Source: Bacteroidales bacterium (lineage in GTDB: Bacteria > Bacteroidota > Bacteroidia > Bacteroidales > Muribaculaceae). From it: DNA of 19,991 nucleotides. Below the pieces are notes generated by a model. It had not been told where the DNA came from. It did no database searches and worked only from the letters and a program-made list of their open reading frames with translations. The DNA is taken from NCBI GenBank assembly GCA_003150235.1, contig QAMW01000045.1, forward strand, positions 2,391 to 22,381, read 5' to 3'. A program made the position numbers and the translations under genes. This document shows, in pieces, positions 13,966-19,991 of this stretch. How positions within the stretch are numbered: position 1 is the first letter of the stretch; each line of letters opens with the position of its first letter.

Positions 13966-14051
13966 GGAAAATGTGTAAATTCTCACATCTCTCGTTGGAA
14001 AAATGTGTAAAATATCACATAATATCTTGGAAAAATGTGTATATTTGCGAG
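13966..14051 (+). repeat. Three 32-bp-spaced direct repeats with CRP/FNR-like dyads
   Basis: GGAAAAATGTGTA-type units recur with exactly 32-base spacing (AATGTGTA at 13970, 14002 and 14034). The first two contain dyads TGTGT-N6-TCACA (13972-13987 and 14004-14019), a 9/10 match to the CRP/FNR-type consensus TGTGA-N6-TCACA. The third (TGTGT at 14036-14040) has lost the second half-site, and the promoter -7 box overlaps it. With a start site near 14054, the dyads centre near -42 and -74, typical class II and upstream activator positions. No CRP-family gene is visible in the window. Confidence 0.6.
14040..14047 (+). promoter_or_regulatory. -7 box TATATTTG for the DUF4143 ATPase gene
   Basis: TATATTTG fits TAnnTTTG and lies 21 bases before the ATG at 14069. 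There is no TTTG at -33; instead a CRP/FNR-like dyad (14004-14019) occupies that position. This is what an activator-dependent promoter would look like. Confidence 0.6.
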
Positions 14052-14068
14052 AAACAAATTAGACGGTT

Positions 14069-15388
14069 ATGGATTTACATCGTGACATAATGGAGCAATT
14101 GGTTGAGTGGAAGGGCTCTCCGGGAAGGAAGCCGCTCATCTTGCAAGGTGCCAGGCAGATCGGCAAAACATGGCTGATGAAGCACTTCGGAAAGAGGTGC
14201 TTTAAGTATGTGGCATATTTTAATTTTGACCAGTCGGAAGAGCTTTGCCGTGAGTTTGAGTCTACCAAAGAGCCGTCCCGGCTCTTACCGATACTTTCGC
14301 TATATACCGATGTACCTATTGTCGCCGGTGATACACTTATAATATTTGATGAGATTCAGCAAAGTAACAAGGCACTTAATTCATTGAAATATTTTTGTGA
14401 GGTTGCTCCGGAGTATCACGTTATTGCCGCTGGGTCATTGCTCGGTGTCGCACTTTCCAAAGGTGATTCTTTCCCTGTAGGAAAAGTGGAGTTTCTCAGG
14501 ATGTACCCGGTGTCATTCCGTGAGTTTTTGAGGCGTGACGACGAAAAGGCTTTTCGCTTTTTGGAGGGTCTAAATGAGATAGGTTCACTTCCTGAAATAA
14601 TAAAAAACAGGGTGTCAGAATCATATCGCCGGTATCAGGTATGCGGCGGTATGCCTGCGGCAGCCGTATGTATGCTTGAAGGAAAAGGGGTAGGAGAAGT
14701 TGAGCGTGTACAAAGAGAGATACTCCAGGCATATATGTTGGACTTTGCAAAACATGCGGCGGGAAGTGATGTGCCGCGTATATCTGCGATATGGGATTCG
14801 ATTCCTTCTCAACTCGCACGTGAGAACCGGAAATTTGTGTATAAACTCGTGAAGCCCGGTGCCCGTGCACGTGAATATGAAGATGCACTTTTATGGCTTC
14901 AGCAAGCAGGACTGATCTACCGTGTATTTTGTTGTTCCCGACCCGGTTTGCCGCTTTCTGCTTATGATGATGTGGCGGCTTTTAAAATCTATCTTTTTGA
15001 TACGGGATTGTTAAGGGCTATGGCTGCCTTGCCTCCGGAAGTGTTCTGGAACTCCAATATAATGTACAGGGAGTTTCGCGGGGCGCTTGCTGAAAATGCC
15101 ATATTGCAGTCGCTTGTACCTCAGCTGCAGGTTCAACCCCGATATTGGGTGTCAAATGCTACTGCCGAGGTCGATTTTGTCATCCAGTACGGGGCTGATG
15201 TATTGCCTGTGGAGGTGAAATCCGGCACTAATACTTCAGGGAAAAGTCTCTCGGTATATATAAAGAAATATATCCCTGCATACAGTATCATATATTCCGA
15301 AAAGGAATTGGAATATCGTGACGGAGTGTTGCGCATTCCGCATTTTATGGCTGATTGGACTGTCAAATTGTTGAATTTACTGAAGTAA
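14069..15388 (+). CDS. AAA-type ATPase with C-terminal DUF4143
   Basis: A 439-residue protein. The N-terminal AAA_14-like ATPase (about 20-160) has Walker A GARQIGKT (27-34), Walker B LIIFDEIQ (90-97) and the AAGSLLGVAL sensor-like block (120-129). The DUF4143 C-terminal region (about 210-430) ends with AEVDFVIQYGADVLPVEVKS, in which Asp369 and Glu382-Val-Lys384 give a PD-(D/E)xK-like pattern, consistent with the nuclease-like fold attributed to DUF4143. Bacteroidetes carry many such ATPases, often as mobile accessory genes of unknown role. This gene is somewhat AT-richer than trpS, is flanked by a terminator and its own promoter, and has repeat-rich DNA upstream, all consistent with horizontal gain. 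Function beyond ATP binding is not established. Confidence 0.9.
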   Translation: MDLHRDIMEQLVEWKGSPGRKPLILQGARQIGKTWLMKHFGKRCFKYVAYFNFDQSEELCREFESTKEPSRLLPILSLYTDVPIVAGDTLIIFDEIQQSNKALNSLKYFCEVAPEYHVIAAGSLLGVALSKGDSFPVGKVEFLRMYPVSFREFLRRDDEKAFRFLEGLNEIGSLPEIIKNRVSESYRRYQVCGGMPAAAVCMLEGKGVGEVERVQREILQAYMLDFAKHAAGSDVPRISAIWDSIPSQLARENRKFVYKLVKPGARAREYEDALLWLQQAGLIYRVFCCSRPGLPLSAYDDVAAFKIYLFDTGLLRAMAALPPEVFWNSNIMYREFRGALAENAILQSLVPQLQVQPRYWVSNATAEVDFVIQYGADVLPVEVKSGTNTSGKSLSVYIKKYIPAYSIIYSEKELEYRDGVLRIPHFMADWTVKLLNLLK

Positions 15389-15391
15389 GTG

Positions 15392-15428
15392 CCGACCTTG
15401 CAGGAAAAATGCTTAACTTTGAGGTCGG
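15392..15428 (+). promoter_or_regulatory. trpS promoter region flanked by an inverted repeat
   Basis: TAACTTTG (15414-15421) fits the -7 consensus and lies 25 bases before the trpS start. It is bracketed by CCGACCT (15392-15398) and AGGTCGG (15422-15428), a perfect 7-bp inverted repeat. The dyad could be an operator or part of a structured junction. No TTTG lies at the usual distance. Confidence 0.5.
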
Positions 15429-15446
15429 AATTAAAAATGTTAAATT

Positions 15447-16538
15447 ATGGAAAAGATTATATTGACAGGCGACCGTCCTACAGGCAGGCTTCATCTGGGG
15501 CATTATGTCGGCTCCCTGAAGCGCAGGGTGGAGCTGCAGAACTCCGGTGAGTATGACAAGGTATTCGTGATGATAGCTGATGCGCAGGCGTTGACCGACA
15601 ATGCCGACAATCCGGAAAAGGTGCGTCAGAATATCATCGAGGTTGCCCTCGACTATCTTTCGGTTGGTCTCGACCCGGCAAAAACCACGATATTCATTCA
15701 GTCAATGGTGCCGGAGCTTACCGAGCTTGCGTTCTATTACATGAACCTGGTGACAGTGTCAAGGGTGCAGCGTAACCCGACCGTGAAGACTGAAATCAAG
15801 ATGCGCAATTTTGAGCAAAGCATCCCCGTAGGTTTCTTCTGCTACCCGGTGAGCCAGGCGTCCGATATCACCGCCTTCAAGGCTACTACTGTGCCGGTGG
15901 GAGAGGACCAGGCTCCCATGATTGAGCTTACGCGCGAGATTGTCAACCGATTCAATAATGTGTATGGCGAGACATTAGTCGAGCCGGAAATCCTGTTGCC
16001 TGAAAATGCCGTGTGTCAGCGTCTGCCGGGTACCGACGGTAAGGCTAAGATGAGCAAGTCGCTCGGTAACTGCATATATCTGAGTGATACCGCCAAGGAA
16101 ATGGCAAAGAAAGTTAAGGGAATGTACACTGACCCTCTTCATCTCAATATTTCCGACCCGGGACATCTTGAAGGAAACTGCCCGTTTATCTATCTTGACG
16201 CATTCTGCACCGACGAGCATTTTGCGAAATATCTGCCCGAATACAAGAATCTTCAGGAACTGAAAGACCACTATACCCGTGGCGGACTCGGCGACGGTAC
16301 AGTGAAGAAATTCCTTATCAATGTGCTTGACGAGACTCTTGTGCCGATACGTGAGCGTCGCAAGCAATGGGAACAGGATATACCTGCCGTCTACGACATA
16401 CTTAAGAAAGGTTCGGAAGCAGCGCGCGAAGTAGCCGCGAAGACTCTTCATGAAGTGCGCGAGGCAATGAAGATAAATTATTTTGACGATGCCGAGCTGA
16501 TCAGACAACATTCTGAAAAATACGCATCGGTTAAATGA
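15447..16538 (+). CDS. trpS: Tryptophanyl-tRNA synthetase
   Basis: This 363-residue class I synthetase charges tRNA-Trp with tryptophan in the cytoplasm. The HIGH signature appears as LHLGHYVG (His16-Leu-Gly-His19) after the TGDRPTGR start typical of TrpS. The KMSKS signature appears exactly as KMSKS (201-205) in KAKMSKSLGN. The VGEDQAPMIELTREI segment belongs to the catalytic Rossmann fold. Length fits bacterial TrpS (about 330-360). The gene follows the DUF4143 ATPase by 58 bases with its own -7 box. I see no clear downstream terminator in the next 100 bases. Confidence 0.96.
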   Translation: MEKIILTGDRPTGRLHLGHYVGSLKRRVELQNSGEYDKVFVMIADAQALTDNADNPEKVRQNIIEVALDYLSVGLDPAKTTIFIQSMVPELTELAFYYMNLVTVSRVQRNPTVKTEIKMRNFEQSIPVGFFCYPVSQASDITAFKATTVPVGEDQAPMIELTREIVNRFNNVYGETLVEPEILLPENAVCQRLPGTDGKAKMSKSLGNCIYLSDTAKEMAKKVKGMYTDPLHLNISDPGHLEGNCPFIYLDAFCTDEHFAKYLPEYKNLQELKDHYTRGGLGDGTVKKFLINVLDETLVPIRERRKQWEQDIPAVYDILKKGSEAAREVAAKTLHEVREAMKINYFDDAELIRQHSEKYASVK

Positions 16539-16593
16539 TGTTAAATTAGCGCAGAAAGTCTGTTAATATATGGAGGATAGTATAACGAATGGT

Positions 16594-16601
16594 TATATTT
16601 G
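16594..16601 (+). promoter_or_regulatory. -7 box TATATTTG for the DUF4234 gene
   Basis: TATATTTG fits TAnnTTTG and lies 53 bases upstream of the ATG at 16655. The leader contains a small hairpin, TGCCTG (16624-16629) with CAGGCA (16636-16641), whose 6-base loop reads AAAGGA, a ribosome-binding-site-like sequence held 20 bases before the ATG. No clear -33 TTTG is present. Confidence 0.5.
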
Positions 16602-16654
16602 TGAAAATTTATTATTTAATCATTGCCTGAAAGGACAGGCATTATCCAATCATT

Positions 16655-17053
16655 ATGCTATGTACTAACAGAGGATTTTGGAAGACATTTTTTCTGAATC
16701 TCGTAACTTTCGGACTTTACAACTGGTATCTGATTCATTCTTTTGCCAAGGAGACCAATATTGCCTGCAAGGATGACGGCGACTCGACCTCCGGTCTGGT
16801 GACTTATCTTCTATTGAATATCATCACGCTTGGAATCTATGGCATTATCTGGACCTATAAATGGATTAACCGATGCAACCGCTATCTTAACAAGAATGGA
16901 GAAATCGGCGGTCTTCAGTCGTCGACCTACCTGTTGACCATTTTCCTTTTCGGTCCGTTGACTTTAGGTATCATGTATCTTGTTGTATTCTGTAAATCGC
17001 TTTATCTTCAGAATGCCGTAAACAGGGTGCACAATCAGCTCTCGGCAGCCTGA
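16655..17053 (+). CDS. DUF4234-family membrane protein
   Basis: A 132-residue protein with three or four membrane segments (about 9-30, 46-67, 90-112). It shows internal duplication: FLNLVTFGLYNWYLIHSFAK (13-32) and LLNIITLGIYGIIWTYKWIN (53-72) are clearly related, both with the LN-[IV]-[IV]-T-[FL]-G-[IL]-Y pattern diagnostic of DUF4234. A third, weaker copy is LLTIFLFGPLTLGIMYLVVF. The function of the family is unknown. The gene stands alone between its own promoter and a bidirectional terminator shared with the convergent gamma-carbonic-anhydrase-like gene. Confidence 0.85.
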   Translation: MLCTNRGFWKTFFLNLVTFGLYNWYLIHSFAKETNIACKDDGDSTSGLVTYLLLNIITLGIYGIIWTYKWINRCNRYLNKNGEIGGLQSSTYLLTIFLFGPLTLGIMYLVVFCKSLYLQNAVNRVHNQLSAA

Positions 17054-17072
17054 CATTTTATTGGCAAAAATT

Positions 17073-17108
17073 AAACGCGGGTGTGTAACGAATTACATAC
17101 CCGCGTTT
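17073..17108. terminator. Bidirectional Rho-independent terminator
   Basis: The arms AACGCGGGTGTGTAA (17074-17088) and TTACATACCCGCGTT (17093-17107) pair over 15 positions with one G-U wobble on the plus-strand RNA, extended by a further A-T pair. They close a CGAA tetraloop. T-runs flank both sides: TTTTT after the right arm, and TTTAATTTTT when read on the other strand. It separates the convergent DUF4234 and gamma-carbonic-anhydrase-like genes. Confidence 0.92.
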
Positions 17109-17138
17109 TTCGTTGCGATAAGCATTATCTTTTTGCCT

Positions 17139-17696
17139 CTATTTCGATTCTTCGGCGGCTACGCCGGCGGCGTTGTCGGCTTCAGCGTCGTACCATGTGG
17201 AGTACATCAGATAGTTTTTGGCGATTTTCCGGTTGATTTCCTTGCTCTGCTCCGGGTCGACCATCTTGATGAATTTGGCGGGTGCGCCTCCCCAAAGCTC
17301 GTTGGCGCCGATCTTGGTGCGTGACAACACCACGCTCCCGGCGGCGACGAGTGCTCCTTCGCCTACCTCCGCATCATCCATCACAACAGCTCCCATGCCG
17401 ATGAGGGCGAAGTCATGGATTTTAGCACCATGGATGGTGACGTTATGTCCTATGGAAACGTCATCGCCTATCTCAATGGTCGATTTCTGGTAAAGGGTGT
17501 GAAGCACGGAGCCATCCTGAATGTTGACGCGGTTGCCGATCTTTATGGAGTTGACATCGCCACGAAGCACAGTATTGAACCACACGCTGCAATCGTCGCC
17601 CATCACCACATCGCCTATGATTGTGCAGTTGTCGGCAAGAAAACAGTTTTTGCCGATTATTGGCGTATATCCTCTTACTGATTTGATTAATGCCAT
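17139..17696 (-). CDS. Gamma-carbonic-anhydrase-like hexapeptide-repeat protein
   Basis: From the ATG at 17696 this is a 185-residue left-handed beta-helix protein built of hexapeptide turns ([LIV]-G-x-x-x-x), as in IIGDVVMGDDCSVWFNTVLR. The three gamma-carbonic-anhydrase zinc ligands are present: His66 (GSVLH), His84 and His89 (SIGHNVTIHG), as is Arg45 of the conserved RGD. The enzyme would hydrate CO2, but YrdA/CaiE-type relatives share these residues and often lack measured activity. The open frame extends upstream to 17741, but the shorter start is preferred because its ATG overlaps the aminopeptidase stop (TAATG), a translational-coupling arrangement, and begins right at the conserved region. 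The last 15 residues are Ala/Glu-rich and poorly conserved in appearance. Confidence 0.9.
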   Translation of the reverse strand: MALIKSVRGYTPIIGKNCFLADNCTIIGDVVMGDDCSVWFNTVLRGDVNSIKIGNRVNIQDGSVLHTLYQKSTIEIGDDVSIGHNVTIHGAKIHDFALIGMGAVVMDDAEVGEGALVAAGSVVLSRTKIGANELWGGAPAKFIKMVDPEQSKEINRKIAKNYLMYSTWYDAEADNAAGVAAEESK

Positions 17697-19492
17697 TACT
17701 GATTGTTTTTGGTTAAAGGAATTGTCTTGTGTTCGAGCCATGCGCGTTCCTCTTCGTCAAGCTCGGGGGAGAGAGTATCGTAGACGCGTTTGTGGTAGGC
17801 GTTAAGCCAGCAGATTTCAGCGTCAGACATTATGGTGACATCGAAAAGCTTCAGGTCAAACGGGAACAAAGTCACTGTCTCAAACTTGTAGAAATTGCCG
17901 AATTCGGTGGTGAATGCCGGAACAGTCAGCACAAGGTTTTCGCAACGGATGCCATATTTGTCGGTGATATAGAGACCGGGCTCGTTGGAAGTGAGCATTC
18001 CCGGTTCAAGAGTTGCCGGATTCTCGTTGAGGCGGATATTCTGCGGCCCTTCGTGTACGTTGAGGAAGTGTCCTACACCGTGACCGGTGCCGTGGAGATA
18101 GCTTTTGCCTTCGTTCCAGAGGAAATGACGTGCAAGCGCGTCAAGTTGCGAACCGCGTGTCCCTTCCGGAAATATTGCGGAGCCGAGTGCGATATGCCCT
18201 TTCATCACCAGCGTGAAGTCGTGGCGCTCATCGGGAGTGGGATTGCCGAGCGATATTGTGCGTGTGATGTCGGTGGTGCCGTCGAGATATTGTGCCCCGG
18301 AGTCAATCAGGAGAAGCCCGTCGGGGTGAATCACCGAATTACTTTCCGGTGTCGCCTCGTAATGAACAATCGCTCCATGTCCGCGATAACCCGCTATGGT
18401 GCCGAAACTGTCATCAAAATACAATTCCTGCTCACTGCGGCGACGGGTAAGTATTCTTCCAACTTCCATTTCAGTGAGCGGCTTGCCTTCCGAAAGCATT
18501 TTTTCGATATCCATCATTGCCTTTACAAGAGCCACGCCGTCGCGTTTCATCGCTGCATGGATACCGGCAATCTGCACATCGTTTTTCACGCCCTTCAGCA
18601 GTGGAATCGGCGATTTTGCCGTAACCATGCGCTCTCCAAGCGGTTTTACCATGGCACTTGATGTAGTTGCCGGGTCGACAAGCACACGGGTTGACTTCGG
18701 CAGTGCCGAAAGAAATTGTGCCACGCTTTCGTAGGGTGCTGTCGCGATACCGTTAGCCGAAAGGTATGCCTTAACCTTGTCATCGAGTTTGACATCATTT
18801 ATAAATAATGTGGAGTCGCCTTTGCCGAGATAAAGGAATGCCGTCACTACGGGATTATATTTTACATCACTTCCTCGCAGGTTAAGCACCCATGCGAGTT
18901 CGTCAAGTGCCGAGATCAGTATAGCGTCGGCACCTTTTTCTGCGGTTGCCGCAAGTATCTTCGCTATTTTGTCGGATGCCGCTTCGCCGGCATATTTCTG
19001 CTCGTGGATAAAAGCCTTGTTGTCGGGAAGGGCGGGACGGTCGTGCCAGATGGCATCGGCGGGAGCAAATCCGGTGTCGAGCTTTATGCCATGCTTGCCA
19101 AGTTCGTCGGCAAGCTGTCGCTCGGCATTGATGGAAAATTGCATTCCGTCTATACCTACAGTGGAGCCGGACGGGAGATGCTTTACAATATATTCGGCTA
19201 TCTCCGGTGTGCCGGGGATTCCTTCCTTCATCAGTGCTATTCCCGTACCTTCAAGCTGCAAGGCTGCCTGAAGGAAATAGCGTGAGTCGGTCCATAGAAA
19301 TGCCTCGTCTTTTGCCACAACCAGTGTGCCAGCCGAGCCCGTGAATCCGCTGAAGAAGCCACGCAGGTGCCAGTGGCTTGACATATACTCGCTCTGATGC
19401 GGGTCGGCGTGGGGGATGATGGCAAGGTCTACGCCTGCTTTTGCCATCTCTTCGCGTAAAGCCGCCAGTCGTGCTTTGATATCTGTTTGCAT
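17696..19492 (-). CDS. Xaa-Pro aminopeptidase (aminopeptidase P, M24 family)
   Basis: This 598-residue cytosolic-type enzyme removes N-terminal residues that precede proline. The length and layout match the three-domain eukaryote-like aminopeptidase P: two creatinase-type N-terminal domains (about 1-310) and a pita-bread catalytic domain (about 315-540). The dimetal site is visible: Asp397 and Asp408 in IDSGAQYLDGTTDITRT, the His of HGTGHGVGH, the Glu of TSNEPGLYI and the Glu of GIRCENLVL. A C-terminal extension (ending ERAWLEHKTIPLTKNNQ) is typical. There is no signal peptide. Its TAA overlaps the ATG of the gamma-carbonic-anhydrase-like gene, so the two form an operon. The long plus-strand open frame inside it (17729-18661) is an antisense shadow. 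Confidence 0.95.
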   Translation of the reverse strand: MQTDIKARLAALREEMAKAGVDLAIIPHADPHQSEYMSSHWHLRGFFSGFTGSAGTLVVAKDEAFLWTDSRYFLQAALQLEGTGIALMKEGIPGTPEIAEYIVKHLPSGSTVGIDGMQFSINAERQLADELGKHGIKLDTGFAPADAIWHDRPALPDNKAFIHEQKYAGEAASDKIAKILAATAEKGADAILISALDELAWVLNLRGSDVKYNPVVTAFLYLGKGDSTLFINDVKLDDKVKAYLSANGIATAPYESVAQFLSALPKSTRVLVDPATTSSAMVKPLGERMVTAKSPIPLLKGVKNDVQIAGIHAAMKRDGVALVKAMMDIEKMLSEGKPLTEMEVGRILTRRRSEQELYFDDSFGTIAGYRGHGAIVHYEATPESNSVIHPDGLLLIDSGAQYLDGTTDITRTISLGNPTPDERHDFTLVMKGHIALGSAIFPEGTRGSQLDALARHFLWNEGKSYLHGTGHGVGHFLNVHEGPQNIRLNENPATLEPGMLTSNEPGLYITDKYGIRCENLVLTVPAFTTEFGNFYKFETVTLFPFDLKLFDVTIMSDAEICWLNAYHKRVYDTLSPELDEEERAWLEHKTIPLTKNNQ

Positions 19493-19520
19493 ATCTTGTA
19501 TGATTTTAAATTGGTTAATG

Positions 19521-19528
19521 CAAACATA
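19521..19528 (-). promoter_or_regulatory. -7 box TATGTTTG for the aminopeptidase operon
   Basis: On the minus strand, TATGTTTG fits TAnnTTTG and lies 28 bases before the ATG at 19492. No TTTG is found at the usual upstream spacing. It is back-to-back with the first of two tRNA-type promoters. Confidence 0.5.
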
Positions 19529-19547
19529 CGAAAAAATATCGACTTAA

Positions 19548-19580
19548 TTTGCCGAATACAGAAAAATATATGTAACTTTG
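19548..19580 (+). promoter_or_regulatory. Upstream consensus promoter, about 190 bases before the tRNA genes
   Basis: TTTG (19548-19551), a 21-base spacer and TAACTTTG (19573-19580) form a full Bacteroidetes promoter. The sequence after it (CACTCGC) nearly repeats that of the second promoter (CACCCGC). A small hairpin follows at once: CAAAGC (19587-19592), loop AGAG, GCTTTG (19597-19602). No gene lies between this promoter and the next, so it gives either a longer tRNA precursor or a short separate RNA. Confidence 0.65.
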
Positions 19581-19686
19581 CACTCGCAAAGCAGAGGCTT
19601 TGTTATCCGGTTTTACATAATTACAAGAGAGATAATCGGTTTAGTGTGAAAAATACGATGCTTGATGAAAATTATGGGCAAAAAAT

Positions 19687-19718
19687 TTGGATAGAACAAA
19701 ATTGATGCGTAACTTTGC
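19687..19718 (+). promoter_or_regulatory. Promoter of the Thr-Tyr-Gly tRNA cluster
   Basis: TTTG (19687-19690), a 20-base spacer and TAACTTTG (19711-19718) match the Bacteroidetes consensus at both boxes. The box ends 49 bases before the first tRNA, so transcription would begin near 19725. Confidence 0.8.
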
Positions 19719-19767
19719 ACCCGCTTGACAGTCATAACGGCTGTAAGGCGACAAGATACTAATAAAT

Positions 19768-19841
19768 GCCTCTTTAGCTCAGTTGGCCAGAGCACGTGAT
19801 TTGTAATCTCGGGGTCGTTGGTTCGAATCCGACAAGAGGCT
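19768..19841 (+). tRNA. tRNA-Thr (anticodon TGT)
   Basis: A 74-base cloverleaf with acceptor GCCTCTT/AAGAGGC and discriminator T, D-arm GCTC/GAGC, anticodon loop TTTGTAA with TGT at 19802-19804, and T-arm GTTGG-TTCGAAT-CCGAC. It reads ACA threonine codons. The anticodon stem CGTGA/TCTCG has a T-T mismatch at its middle pair (19797 with 19809). No CCA is encoded, as is usual in Bacteroidetes. Confidence 0.95.
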
Positions 19842-19851
19842 CAAAAGTATC

Positions 19852-19934
19852 GGGCGAATACCAGAGTGGCCAAATGGGGCAGACTGTAAATCTGCTGGCT
19901 TATGCCTTCGGTGGTTCGAATCCATCTTCGCCCA
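19852..19934 (+). tRNA. tRNA-Tyr (anticodon GTA)
   Basis: An 83-base class II tRNA with acceptor GGGCGAA/TTCGCCC and discriminator A, perfect anticodon stem GCAGA/TCTGC around CTGTAAA (GTA at 19886-19888), and the long variable arm expected of bacterial tRNA-Tyr (TGGCTTATGCCTTCG region). It starts 10 bases after tRNA-Thr. No CCA is encoded. Confidence 0.96.
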
Positions 19935-19940
19935 CGTTAC

Positions 19941-19991
19941 GCGGAAGTAGCTCAGTTGATAGAGCATCAGCCTTCCAAGCTGAGGGTCGCG
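19941..19991 (+). tRNA. tRNA-Gly (anticodon TCC), truncated by the window end
   Basis: The 5' part of a tRNA: acceptor strand GCGGAAG, D-arm with GCTC/GAGC, and anticodon stem TCAGC/GCTGA around CTTCCAA (TCC at 19974-19976). It lies six bases after tRNA-Tyr. The T-arm and 3' acceptor strand fall outside the window. In many Bacteroidetes this Thr-Tyr-Gly order continues with another tRNA-Thr and tuf. Confidence 0.93.

Noticed and set aside
13966..14051. CRISPR array suggested by 32-base periodicity
   Set aside because: The repeated part is about 13 bases, the intervening sequences are similar rather than unique spacers, and no cas gene is present. A tandem operator array fits better.
17729..18661. 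Plus-strand open frame of 310 codons
   Set aside because: It lies wholly antisense to the well-supported aminopeptidase P gene, and its product shows no recognisable motifs.
19487..19705. Open frame of 72 codons between the aminopeptidase and the tRNAs
   Set aside because: It crosses two back-to-back promoters and a hairpin; promoter DNA explains the region better than coding.

Overview
The window looks like chromosomal DNA of a Bacteroidales gut bacterium, probably near the Muribaculaceae (family-level placement is inference). The evidence is repeated Bacteroidetes-type promoters (TTTG, then 19-21 bases, then TAnnTTTG), starts without clear Shine-Dalgarno sequences, families typical of Bacteroidetes (a membrane-spanning TPR/HTH regulator, a DUF3244-like secreted protein, a PorT-like barrel, a DUF4143 ATPase) and a Thr-Tyr-Gly tRNA cluster that in Bacteroidetes commonly precedes tuf/secE/nusG.

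Left part (1-4480). After a degenerate telomere-like repeat at the edge, a transmembrane TPR/HTH regulator on the minus strand faces a three-gene operon of exported proteins: a DUF3244-like protein, an unknown lipoprotein and an outer-membrane beta-barrel. The operon ends at a strong terminator. Base composition drops sharply inside the regulator gene near 955 and recovers near 3340. The sensor half of the regulator, the intergenic region with three GTACACC boxes and the first two secreted genes therefore form one AT-rich block. This looks like a swapped sensor-plus-target cassette and is the most interesting part of the window. A dyad-rich intergenic region (3996-4480) follows, with a pair of inverted REP-like palindromes.

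Middle (4481-12427). Two membrane proteins of unknown function are followed by a likely four-gene operon: a membrane-anchored coiled-coil protein, an MgtC/SapB protein, a CPA2-type cation:proton antiporter with two RCK_C domains, and an EamA/DMT transporter. It abuts, with no gap, a convergent operon of a GNAT acetyltransferase, a ZnuA-like metal-binding lipoprotein and a ZnuC-like ATPase. No ABC-3 permease is present.

Right part (12569-19991). In order: an Lrp/AsnC regulator, an inositol-monophosphatase-family enzyme, a DUF4143 ATPase behind 32-bp repeats resembling CRP/FNR operators, trpS and a DUF4234 membrane protein. Then, on the minus strand, an Xaa-Pro aminopeptidase is translationally coupled to a gamma-carbonic-anhydrase-like protein. 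A bidirectional terminator separates the converging transcripts. The window ends in tRNA-Thr(TGT), tRNA-Tyr(GTA) and a truncated tRNA-Gly(TCC), preceded by two near-identical promoters. Most of the right part is housekeeping; the accessory-looking pieces are the left cassette, the REP-like region and the DUF4143 ATPase.
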